Below, in pieces: positions 1-5,933 of a stretch of DNA of 6,665 nt. The stretch comes from Bacteroidales bacterium (lineage in GTDB: Bacteria > Bacteroidota > Bacteroidia > Bacteroidales > Muribaculaceae). The stretch spans positions 1 to 6,665 of the forward strand of contig SFOK01000102.1 of assembly GCA_004552395.1 (NCBI GenBank). Reading direction: 5' to 3'. Both the position numbers and the translations under genes were made by a program. Positions within the stretch are counted from its first letter, which is position 1, and every line of letters begins with the position of its first letter. A model generated the notes under the pieces. It was not told the origin of the DNA, made no database searches, and saw only the letters and a program-made list of their open reading frames with translations.

Positions 1-297
1 TAGCAGCTACACAAATTTTCAACTCTCAGCAGCATATATTTCAACACCCCCGCCGCAGAAACCGACATAATATCCCGGAAAGATTATTCAACTCTGTTCC
101 CAGGCAAATTTCAATACCGGCCGGGATGTCTCAATCCATGCTGAGCAGCGAATCATCCCCGCTCTTCACTCACTCAGCAGCCGCAAAACAGCCAATCTCA
201 TCGGCCCGGTCATCCGTCTTGCGAAAGCAGCGCGGGATCGTGCAGACACCCTTACCTGTCCCTACCTGCAAAAAACAGACAAAAAATTTCCGGGCAC
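1..297. other. Upstream non-coding stretch, no gene recognised
   Basis: No convincing gene is visible here. The only start-to-stop frame of note (126-314, 62 codons) has a low-complexity Ser/Ala/Pro-rich product, resembles no family I know and runs through the -33 element of the downstream promoter, so I do not call it. A 7-base inverted repeat (ATCCCGG at 72-78, CCGGGAT at 121-127) is present, with arms 42 bases apart and no T-run after it. I see no tRNA, no rRNA and no minus-strand promoter of the Bacteroidota type. The stretch is probably an intergenic region whose left neighbour lies outside the window. Confidence 0.5.
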
Positions 298-328
298 TTG
301 CGCCGCTCGGCTAAAATTTATACCTTTG
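298..328 (+). promoter_or_regulatory. Bacteroidota-type promoter for the ior operon
   Basis: TTG at 298-300 and TACCTTTG at 321-328 are separated by 20 bases. This matches the Bacteroidota housekeeping-sigma consensus (TTTG or TTG, about 19-21 bases, TAnnTTTG). It lies 79 bases upstream of the iorA start, and I found no equivalent element in the gaps before iorB, the aminotransferase gene or the CoA-transferase gene, so it probably drives all four. Transcription would start a few bases after 328, around 331-336. The start point is inferred from the consensus, not observed. Confidence 0.75.
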
Positions 329-330
329 TG

Positions 331-374
331 GTGCCTTAGAAGAGGGAGAGCGCTTCCCGCGCCCCCTGAGGCAC
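331..374 (+). promoter_or_regulatory. Stem-loop at the 5' end of the operon leader RNA
   Basis: GTGCCTTAG (331-339) pairs with CTGAGGCAC (366-374) over 9 positions, one of them a T-G wobble. A smaller hairpin, GGGA (344-347) with TCCC (355-358), nests inside. The outer stem begins almost exactly where transcription should start, so the mRNA would open with a structured 5' end. Such structures can protect transcripts from decay or control translation. It does not match a riboswitch I recognise; in particular it lacks the conserved second arm of a TPP riboswitch. The leader from 375 to 407 is A-rich and lacks a Shine-Dalgarno sequence. Confidence 0.45.
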
Positions 375-407
375 GACCTTAGACTAACCAAGAAAATCTG
401 ATATTAT

Positions 408-2000
408 ATGAGCACCAAACATCTCCTGCTCGGCGACGAGGCGATAGCCCTCGGAGCCATCAACGCGGGTCTTTCGGGCGTTTACGCCTACCCCGGCACA
501 CCATCCACTGAAATCACCGAATACATTCAGGGCAACCGTCTGGCCCGCGAGCGCGGCATCCACTCCCACTGGTCCACCAATGAGAAAACCGCCATGGAAG
601 AGGCGCTCGGCATGTCGTTCTGCGGCAAGAGAGCGCTTGTCTGCATGAAGCATGTGGGCATGAACGTGGCCGCCGACGGCTTTGTGAACTCGGCCATGAC
701 AGGCGCCAACGGCGGCCTGATCGTAGTGGCAGCCGACGACCCCTCGATGCATTCCTCGCAAAACGAACAGGATTCGCGATTCTACGCCAAATTCGCCATG
801 ACACCCTGCCTGGAGCCCTCATCGCAGCAGGAAGCCTACGACATGACCGGCTACGGCTTCCGTCTCTCCGAAGAGATGCGCATACCCGTGCTGATGCGCA
901 TGGTGACCCGCATGGCCCACTCCCGCGGTGTGGTCGAAGCCGGCGAGCCGCGTGCGGAGAACACCCTGAGCTACCCGGCCGAACCCCGCCAGTGGGTGCT
1001 CATGCCGGCCAACTCGCGCCGCCGCAACGACGCTCTGATAGCCGACTACGCCCGTTTCGAGAAGCTCGCCGAAGAATCCCCCTTCAACCGCTTCACCGAC
1101 GGAGCCGACCACAGCCTGGGCATCATAGTCTCAGGCATAGCCTACAATTACCTTATGGAGAACTTCCCCGACGGATGCCCCTACCCCGTGCTGAAGATCT
1201 CGCAGTATCCCCTGCCCCGCAAGATGATACGCCGCCTCGTTGACGAGTGCGACCGCGTGCTGGTGATCGAAGAGGGACAGCCCTTCATCGAGGAACAGCT
1301 CACAGGCCTTCTGCCGCAGGACAAGGAGATAGCCGGCAAGTTCTCCGGCGCACTTCCCCGCAGCGGCGAGCTCACACCCGACTCCGTACGCGCCGCCCTG
1401 GGCATGGAATGCCACCAGCGCAAGGGACGCAGCCAGACCGTCATGCCCCGTCCGCCGGCACTCTGCCAGGGATGCGGCCACCGCGACGTATACTCGGCCC
1501 TCAACGACGCCCTGCGCACCTACTCCTCGCCCAAGGTCTTCGGCGACATAGGCTGCTACACACTGGGCTGGCTCTCCCCCTTCAACGCCATCGACTCCTG
1601 CGTCGACATGGGCGCCTCAATCACCATGGCCAAGGGAGCCGCCGACGCCGGCCAGCATCCTTCGGTAGCCATCATAGGCGACTCCACATTCACCCACTCC
1701 GGCATGACAGGCCTGCTCGACGCCATCAATGAGAACACACCCATGACGGTGATCATCTCCGACAACCTCACCACCGGCATGACAGGCGGACAGGACTCCC
1801 AGGGCACAGGCAAGCTCGAGGATATATGCCGCGGTCTGGGCGCCGATCCGGCCCATGTGCGCACCATCGACTCCCTGCCCAAGAACCACGACGAGATGAT
1901 GCGTCTCTTCCGCGAGGAGTTCGACTACGCAGGTCTCTCGGTGATCGTCTCCCGCCGCGAGTGCATACAGACAGCCCGCCGCCACGCCAAGAAAGCCTGA
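408..2000 (+). CDS. iorA: Indolepyruvate (arylpyruvate):ferredoxin oxidoreductase, alpha subunit, without ferredoxin domain
   Basis: This is the TPP-binding catalytic subunit of a cytoplasmic, oxygen-sensitive 2-oxoacid:ferredoxin oxidoreductase. With IorB it converts arylpyruvates plus CoA to arylacetyl-CoA and CO2, reducing ferredoxin. The N-terminal pyruvate-oxidoreductase-type domain shows YPGTPSTE (28-35) and NEKTAMEE (58-65), where the cofactor-activating glutamate is expected. A middle domain includes IEEGQPFIEEQL (287-298). The C-terminal TPP domain has the family signature CQGCGHR (353-359), GDST (424-427) and SDN (451-453). ATG 408 is the earliest possible start because an in-frame TGA sits at 399-401. 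At 530 residues the protein is shorter than the roughly 600-650 of classical IorA: it stops just after the TPP domain (ending RRHAKKA), with no CxxCxxCxxxC cluster motifs. The gap to iorB encodes no leftover ferredoxin domain, so this looks like a natural short form rather than a frameshift. The exact oxo-acid substrate (aromatic or branched-chain) is inferred. Confidence 0.9.
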   Translation: MSTKHLLLGDEAIALGAINAGLSGVYAYPGTPSTEITEYIQGNRLARERGIHSHWSTNEKTAMEEALGMSFCGKRALVCMKHVGMNVAADGFVNSAMTGANGGLIVVAADDPSMHSSQNEQDSRFYAKFAMTPCLEPSSQQEAYDMTGYGFRLSEEMRIPVLMRMVTRMAHSRGVVEAGEPRAENTLSYPAEPRQWVLMPANSRRRNDALIADYARFEKLAEESPFNRFTDGADHSLGIIVSGIAYNYLMENFPDGCPYPVLKISQYPLPRKMIRRLVDECDRVLVIEEGQPFIEEQLTGLLPQDKEIAGKFSGALPRSGELTPDSVRAALGMECHQRKGRSQTVMPRPPALCQGCGHRDVYSALNDALRTYSSPKVFGDIGCYTLGWLSPFNAIDSCVDMGASITMAKGAADAGQHPSVAIIGDSTFTHSGMTGLLDAINENTPMTVIISDNLTTGMTGGQDSQGTGKLEDICRGLGADPAHVRTIDSLPKNHDEMMRLFREEFDYAGLSVIVSRRECIQTARRHAKKA

Positions 2001-2012
2001 GGCACCTTCTCA

Positions 2013-2045
2013 CCCGGCCCCGGGACCTCAATCCCCCGGGCCGGG
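2013..2045 (+). repeat. GC-rich hairpin between iorA and iorB
   Basis: CCCGGCCC (2013-2020) pairs perfectly with GGGCCGGG (2038-2045). After a single bulged C at 2021, GGG (2022-2024) can pair with CCC (2035-2037), leaving a 10-base loop. No T-run follows (the next bases are ATCATCACAA), so it is not a typical intrinsic terminator. It could be an RNA-processing or stability element setting the ratio of the two subunits. The structure is visible in the sequence; the role is a guess. Confidence 0.45.
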
Positions 2046-2087
2046 ATCATCACAATCCGACACCCAAAAAAACACAGACATAAAGAT

Positions 2088-2675
2088 ATGAAGACAGATA
2101 TAGTGCTCGCCGGCGTAGGCGGCCAGGGCATACTCTCCATAGCCACCATTCTGGGTCAGGCAGCCCTCAAGGAGAACCTCTACATCAAGCAGGCCGAAGT
2201 CCACGGCATGAGCCAGCGCGGCGGCGACGTGCAGTCCAACCTGCGCATCAGCTCGCGCCCCATAGCCTCCGACCTCATCCCCGAAGGGAAAGCCGACATG
2301 ATCGTCTCGCTCGAGCCGATGGAGGCGCTCCGCTACGTGCAGTACCTCAGCCCCGAAGGATGGATCGTGACCTCCACAGCCCCCTTCCGCAACATCGACA
2401 ACTACCCCGACCTCGACAAGATCGAAGCCGAACTGCGGGAACATCCCCACACCGTAGCCTTCGACATGGAGGAGACAGCCAAGGAGGTGGCCAATCCCCG
2501 CACCTCCAACATGGTGCTTTTAGGCGCAGCCGCACCCTTCATCGGCCTTGAGACCGACAAGATCGAGGACGGCATCCGCACCGTATTCGGACCCAAGGGC
2601 GACAAGATCGTGGAGATGAACATCACCGCTTTCCGCGCCGGACTCGAACGCGCCCGCCGCGACGCCAAGCTCTAA
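2088..2675 (+). CDS. iorB: Indolepyruvate (arylpyruvate):ferredoxin oxidoreductase, beta subunit
   Basis: This is the small subunit of the IorAB complex, equivalent to the gamma-type domain of pyruvate:ferredoxin oxidoreductases, and is needed with IorA for CoA-dependent oxidation of arylpyruvates. At 195 residues it has the usual family length. The glycine-rich GVGGQG (9-14) opens a Rossmann-like fold, and EVHGMSQRGG (37-46) is the strongly conserved family motif; the rest aligns with a single pyruvate-oxidoreductase catalytic domain. There are no iron-sulfur motifs, as expected for this subunit. It starts 87 bases after iorA in the same direction, with an A-rich upstream sequence (AAAAAAACACAGACATAAAG) instead of a Shine-Dalgarno site, as usual in Bacteroidota. 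No separate promoter is visible, so co-transcription with iorA is likely. Confidence 0.92.
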   Translation: MKTDIVLAGVGGQGILSIATILGQAALKENLYIKQAEVHGMSQRGGDVQSNLRISSRPIASDLIPEGKADMIVSLEPMEALRYVQYLSPEGWIVTSTAPFRNIDNYPDLDKIEAELREHPHTVAFDMEETAKEVANPRTSNMVLLGAAAPFIGLETDKIEDGIRTVFGPKGDKIVEMNITAFRAGLERARRDAKL

Positions 2676-2684
2676 GCCCTCCCG

Positions 2685-2790
2685 GCTCCGTTCCGCCCGG
2701 AGAAGGAGCGGCCGAAGACAGCCCGCCACGCGGCTCTCCCGAAGGCGAGCCCGCGAGGTTCCCGGCAAAGGCCGGCCCCTTCCCCGGGGC
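2685..2790 (+). repeat. Cluster of GC-rich hairpins downstream of iorB
   Basis: Several short inverted repeats follow one another. CTCCG (2686-2690) pairs with CGGAG (2698-2702). CGCGGCTC (2729-2736) pairs with GAGC (2747-2750) and CGCG (2752-2755) around one bulged C. CCGGC (2762-2766) pairs with GCCGG (2771-2775) around AAAG. GCCCC (2775-2779) can pair with GGGGC (2786-2790). None has a downstream T-run, so efficient intrinsic termination is unlikely. The stretch is non-coding and probably forms a structured intercistronic RNA that separates expression of iorAB from the two downstream genes. It could also be a REP-like extragenic element. Confidence 0.4.
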
Positions 2791-2814
2791 GGGAATATTA
2801 CCGCCTCAGACCGT

Positions 2815-2912
2815 ATAACCCGAATCCTGTATAACCCCGAATACCTTATAACCCGAATCCTGTATATCCCCGTATACCTTATAACCCGGACACCTTATAA
2901 CCCGGACGCCTT
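2815..2912 (+). repeat. Six tandem 16/17-base repeats upstream of the aminotransferase gene
   Basis: Consecutive units with approximate consensus ATAACCCGRAYNCCTT lie at 2815-2830, 2831-2847, 2848-2863, 2864-2880, 2881-2896 and 2897-2912, with no spacers. The lengths are 16, 17, 16, 17, 16 and 16 bases. Units 1+2 and 3+4 form two 33-base higher-order copies that differ at only two positions; units 5 and 6 differ from each other at one. The array is non-coding: an in-frame TAA at 2912-2914 stops any upstream extension of the aminotransferase. It ends 14 bases before the ATG. Possible roles are a multi-site protein-binding array, an element controlling translation, or a slippage-prone tract that changes copy number. 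I do not recognise the repeat family. Confidence 0.8.
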
Positions 2913-2926
2913 AAAAAACACCGCCT

Positions 2927-4255
2927 ATGTTCCCAATCACAGAAGAAAGGCTCGACGCCATACTCGCCGAGCAAGGAATCGACGACATAGCAAAAGCCAC
3001 CATACGCCAGATATGCAGCGTCTCCGACGCGCTCGCTGCCGAAGCTGGCGAAGAATTCGTGCACCTCGAGATAGGCAACCCAGGCCTGGAGGCTTCGCAG
3101 ACCGGCGTCGACGCCGAATGTGAGGCCCTGCGCCGCGGCGTGGCCAACAAATACCCCAACATCGCCGGCATACCTGAGATCAAAACCAACGCCTCGCGCT
3201 TCGCCAAGGCGTTCCTGGGCATCGACGTGCCAGGGGAGAGCTTCATCCCCACCGTAGGCTCCATGCAGGGCACCTTCTCCGTGATGAGTCTGCTGCAGCG
3301 CGCCATGCCCGGCCGCGACACCATCCTCTTCATCAACCCCGGCTTCCCCGCCCAGCGCAGCCAGGCCCACCTGCTCGGCCTGCGCCAGGACTCCTTCGAC
3401 ATATACGAATACCGCGGCGAACGACTGCGCGGCATCCTTGACGAGAAGCTTTCTTCTGGCCGCGTCTGCGCCGTGATCTACTGCTCGCCCAACAACCCGG
3501 CATGGATCAACCTCACCGAGGAGGAACTCCGTATACTGGGCGAAGCCGCCGACCGCTACGACACCGTGATCATGGAAGACCTGGCCTACATGGGCATGGA
3601 CTTCCGCACCGACACAGGGCGCCCCTTCGAGCCCCCCTACGTGCCCACCGTAGCCCGCTACACCGACCGCTTCATCCTCTTCCTCTCCGGCTCCAAGATC
3701 TTCTCCTACGCCGGACAGCGCATCGCCACGGTCTGCATCTCCCCGGCCCTATTCAACCGCCGCTACGACGGTCTGAAGGAGTTCTTCGGCATACCGACCC
3801 TGGGCAAGGCATACATCTTCGGCGTGCTCTACGCCATGTCGTCGGGCACCTCGCACTCCGCCCAGTGCGCCCTGGCAACCATGATGGGAGCCGCCGCCGA
3901 CGGCAAGCTCGACTTCGTGAAAGTGAGCCGCGAGTACGGCCGCCGCGCCGCCATCGTCAAACGCATACTCGACGAGAACGGCTTCCATATCGTCTATGAC
4001 CGCGACGCCGACGGCCGCCGCATCGCCGACGGCTTCTTCTTCACTGCCGGCTACGGCGACATGGGTAGCTCCGAGCTTCAGAAAGAGCTGATGCGCTACG
4101 GCATAAGCGCCATCTCCCTCCCCTCCACAGGCTCGCTCCAGAGCGGCCTGCGCGTGTGCGTCTCCATGATATCCGACGACGAAACGTTCGCCCGTTTCGC
4201 CGACCGTCTGCGCCTCTTCCACCGCGACCACCCCTTGGCCGGTGCCAAGGCTTAA
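2927..4255 (+). CDS. Class I/II PLP-dependent aminotransferase (probably aromatic amino acid)
   Basis: This is a fold-type I pyridoxal-phosphate aminotransferase of 442 residues, expected to be cytoplasmic. Visible landmarks are LEIGNPG near residues 47-53, SPNNPAW (187-193; the usual form is NPTG, so Trp replaces Gly), EDLAY (217-221; D218 should contact the PLP ring nitrogen and Y221 its hydroxyl), SGSK (254-257; K257 is the likely Schiff-base lysine) and GLR (407-409; R409 is the likely substrate-carboxylate arginine). All catalytic residues are present. ATG 2927 is the first possible start, because an in-frame TAA lies at 2912-2914; it has no Shine-Dalgarno site but an A6 tract upstream. 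The position after iorAB suggests it feeds them oxo acids from Phe, Tyr or Trp, or makes amino acids when the pathway runs backwards. Substrate preference cannot be read from the sequence, and branched-chain amino acids remain possible. Confidence 0.85.
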   Translation: MFPITEERLDAILAEQGIDDIAKATIRQICSVSDALAAEAGEEFVHLEIGNPGLEASQTGVDAECEALRRGVANKYPNIAGIPEIKTNASRFAKAFLGIDVPGESFIPTVGSMQGTFSVMSLLQRAMPGRDTILFINPGFPAQRSQAHLLGLRQDSFDIYEYRGERLRGILDEKLSSGRVCAVIYCSPNNPAWINLTEEELRILGEAADRYDTVIMEDLAYMGMDFRTDTGRPFEPPYVPTVARYTDRFILFLSGSKIFSYAGQRIATVCISPALFNRRYDGLKEFFGIPTLGKAYIFGVLYAMSSGTSHSAQCALATMMGAAADGKLDFVKVSREYGRRAAIVKRILDENGFHIVYDRDADGRRIADGFFFTAGYGDMGSSELQKELMRYGISAISLPSTGSLQSGLRVCVSMISDDETFARFADRLRLFHRDHPLAGAKA

Positions 4256-4299
4256 TCCGGCGCTTCCTCAAGCATCAAGACAAGACTTACACCTCAGAT

Positions 4300-5607
4300 A
4301 TGAGCAAACATAAAGCCAACTATATGAGCGCCGCCGAGGCGGCCCGGCTCATCCACAGCGGCGACCACATCTACGTGCAGGGCTCCACATCGGTGCCCGA
4401 CGTGCTGCTGGCCGCCATAGCCGACCGTGCCTCCGAGCTGCGCGACCTCACCTTTTACACCGGATTCAGCGTCAGCCCCGGCCCGGCGCCCTTCTGCCGT
4501 ACCGAGTGCGAGGAGAACTACTTCGTGGACTCATTCTTCGTGAGCAACAACGTGCGCGACTGGATCGAGCGCGGCTTCGGCGCCGTCACACCGCGTTTTC
4601 TGGCCGATGTGCCCGCCCTCTTCCGCCGCGACTACTGGCCACTGGAGGTAGTGCTGCTCAACTGCTCGCTGCCTAACGAAGACGGCTACGTCAGCTTCGG
4701 CGTAGGCGGCGACGTGGCCTGCTCGGCCGTAGAGTGCGGCAAGACCCTCATTGCGCAGATCAACCCGCAGATGCCCTACTCCCACGGCGATCCCGTGGTC
4801 CACATAAGCCGGCTGGCCGCCGCCGTGGAGGTAGACGCCCCCCTGGTCGAGGTGCCCACACCCGTGCCCACCGAGGCCGAGGTGCGTATCGGCCGCCACA
4901 TAGCCGAACTCATACCCGACGGCGCCACACTTCAGATCGGAGTGGGCGGCATACCCAACGCCGTGATAGCCGCACTGGCCGACCACCGCGACCTGGGCCT
5001 CCACACCGAGGCGATGACCGACGGAGTGCTCCCCCTCATCGAGAAAGGCGTGATCAACAACTCTCGCAAGAAGATACTCCCCGGCCGCAGCGTGGCATCG
5101 CTCGCCCTGGGGTCACGCCGCCTCTATGACTATCTCGACGGCAACCGCGACGTAGTGTTCCGCGACGTAGCCTGGACCAACGACCCCTACATCATAGGCC
5201 AGAACCCGGCCGTGATGTCGATCAACTCCTGTCTGGAGGTAGACCTCACCGGACAGGTCTGCGCCGACTCCATAGGCGAGAAGATATACTCGGGCGTAGG
5301 CGGACAGCACGACTTCGTCATCGGTGCCTCACGCAGCGAAGGGGGCCGCTCCTTCATAGCCATGCTCGCCTCCACACGCCGCGGCGCCAGCAAGATCAAA
5401 GCCACACTCACGGCCGGCGCCGGAGTAGTCACCTCCCGCTTCGCCGTAGAGTACATCGTCACCGAATACGGATGCGTGAACCTGAGGGGTGTCAACATGG
5501 CCGAACGAGCCCGGCGCCTCATCTCCGTAGCCGCTCCCGAGCACCGCGAAGAACTCGAACGCGAAGCCCTGCGCCGCTTCGGACGCGCCTTCCAGCGCTA
5601 CAAATAA
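4300..5607 (+). CDS. Acetyl-CoA hydrolase/transferase-family CoA-transferase
   Basis: This belongs to the family that includes 4-hydroxybutyrate CoA-transferase and the acetate/succinate CoA-transferases, which move CoA between carboxylates through a glutamyl-CoA intermediate. At 435 residues the length is typical. Landmarks are GSTSVP (28-33), QIGVGGIPNAV (212-222), HTEAMTDG (235-242) with E237 as the likely catalytic glutamate, GGQHDF (334-339) and TEYG (388-391), covering both the N-terminal and C-terminal family domains. I chose ATG 4300 because the family N-terminus begins there. The frame stays open to an ATG at 4156, but that would overlap the aminotransferase gene by 100 bases and add an Arg/Pro-rich tail; ATG 4324 is an alternative. 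It starts 44 bases after the aminotransferase gene in the same operon. Likely role (inferred): arylacetyl-CoA plus acetate to arylacetate plus acetyl-CoA. Acetate, butyrate or succinate metabolism is the alternative. Confidence 0.87.
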   Translation: MSKHKANYMSAAEAARLIHSGDHIYVQGSTSVPDVLLAAIADRASELRDLTFYTGFSVSPGPAPFCRTECEENYFVDSFFVSNNVRDWIERGFGAVTPRFLADVPALFRRDYWPLEVVLLNCSLPNEDGYVSFGVGGDVACSAVECGKTLIAQINPQMPYSHGDPVVHISRLAAAVEVDAPLVEVPTPVPTEAEVRIGRHIAELIPDGATLQIGVGGIPNAVIAALADHRDLGLHTEAMTDGVLPLIEKGVINNSRKKILPGRSVASLALGSRRLYDYLDGNRDVVFRDVAWTNDPYIIGQNPAVMSINSCLEVDLTGQVCADSIGEKIYSGVGGQHDFVIGASRSEGGRSFIAMLASTRRGASKIKATLTAGAGVVTSRFAVEYIVTEYGCVNLRGVNMAERARRLISVAAPEHREELEREALRRFGRAFQRYK

Positions 5608-5649
5608 ATTCGCAAAAGAGCGGAATACGCCTCTCTGAACGCACATAGA

Positions 5650-5684
5650 GTCTCCGGTGGCGGATTACCTCACCGGAGACTTTT
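5650..5684 (+). terminator. Intrinsic terminator of the ior operon
   Basis: GTCTCCGGTG (5650-5659) pairs perfectly with CACCGGAGAC (5671-5680) around an 11-base loop, followed at once by TTTTC. The stem can extend by an A-T and a G-T pair into the T-run. An outer match, AGAGCG (5617-5622) with CGCTCT (5687-5692), could enclose it. It lies 42 bases after the CoA-transferase stop codon, as expected for the end of the operon. The opposite strand lacks a clean T-run after the stem, so it looks mainly one-directional. Confidence 0.85.
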
Positions 5685-5706
5685 CGCGCTCTCTGTGAGG
5701 CCCGGG

Positions 5707-5738
5707 TAGCTACTTTAGCTTATATAGCTACTTTAGCT
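5707..5738. repeat. 14-base direct repeat pair
   Basis: TAGCTACTTTAGCT occurs at 5707-5720 and again at 5725-5738, separated by TATA, an 18-base period. A further GGTAGC follows at 5741-5746. The block is flanked by CCCGG (5701-5705) and CCGGG (5746-5750), which with CTAC/GTAG can form an imperfect enclosing stem. It could be a paired protein-binding site or a fragment of an intergenic repeat family; I do not recognise it. Confidence 0.6.
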
Positions 5739-5775
5739 GAGGTAGCCGGGGTAGGATTATGGGGAGGGGGGATTT

Positions 5776-5794
5776 TTCTCGAGGAGCTCGAGAA
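5776..5794. repeat. 8-base inverted repeat with 3-base loop
   Basis: TTCTCGAG (5776-5783) and CTCGAGAA (5787-5794) are perfect inverted arms around GAG. A T-run lies before the stem on the plus strand and becomes an A-run after it on the minus strand, so it does not have terminator form in either direction. Function unknown. Confidence 0.5.
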
Positions 5795-5835
5795 GCCCGA
5801 GAGACTCAATTTAGCGTGAATTAGAGAGTATGATG

Positions 5836-5874
5836 AAGGCATGCCCTCTACATTAAATAGAAAGGACATGCCTT
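5836..5874 (-). terminator. Possible terminator hairpin of the minus-strand BspA-like gene
   Basis: AAGGCATG (5836-5843) pairs with CATGCCTT (5867-5874). After one C/A mismatch the pairing continues with CCT (5845-5847) and AGG (5863-5865), leaving a 15-base loop. On the minus strand the hairpin lies 59 bases beyond the stop codon of the convergent gene. No T-run follows it on that strand, so the terminator call is weak; it may be a simple 3'-end stabilising structure. Confidence 0.3.
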
Positions 5875-5933
5875 GAATTATTCAGCTACACCTTAAGTAT
5901 GTTCACAAGGGTAGTGAGTACATTGGTGGAAAG

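Larger units (their letters stand above)
5685..5933. other. Convergent intergenic region with repeats, no gene recognised
   Basis: This stretch lies between the operon terminator and the stop codon of the minus-strand gene. It holds a 14-base direct repeat, a G-rich run (GGGG at 5748-5751 and 5761-5764, GGGGGG at 5766-5771), an 8-base inverted repeat with a 3-base loop and a longer inverted repeat near 5836-5874. I see no coding frame worth calling and no transposase or RNA gene. Base composition drops from GC-rich to AT-rich across it. Confidence 0.5.

Noticed and set aside
126..314. 62-codon plus-strand frame upstream of iorA
   Set aside because: Low-complexity product, no recognisable family, and it overlaps the -33 element of the operon promoter.
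331..407. TPP riboswitch in the leader of a TPP-enzyme operon
   Set aside because: CTGAG is present, but the other conserved arm and the overall fold are missing, and the leader is too short.
2815..2912. CRISPR array or telomere-like repeat (GGGTTAT on the minus strand)
   Set aside because: The units are contiguous without spacers and too short for CRISPR; the telomere resemblance is superficial and internal to an operon.
4156..4299. N-terminal extension of the CoA-transferase to ATG 4156
   Set aside because: It would overlap the aminotransferase gene, is Arg/Pro-rich and lies outside the conserved family start.
384..5646. Numerous long antisense and alternate-frame open frames over the operon
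   Set aside because: They mirror GC-rich coding sequence, give Arg/Pro/His-rich or low-complexity products and fully overlap genes with clear family motifs.
5759..5824. 21-codon micro-frame starting in the G-rich intergenic stretch
   Set aside because: No ribosome-binding context typical of the phylum, no recognisable product, and it runs through an inverted repeat.
4..5891. CAGCTACAC shared at 4-12 and 5883-5891, as possible flanking repeats of an inserted segment
   Set aside because: A 9-base match is plausible by chance and has no target-site or element features around it.
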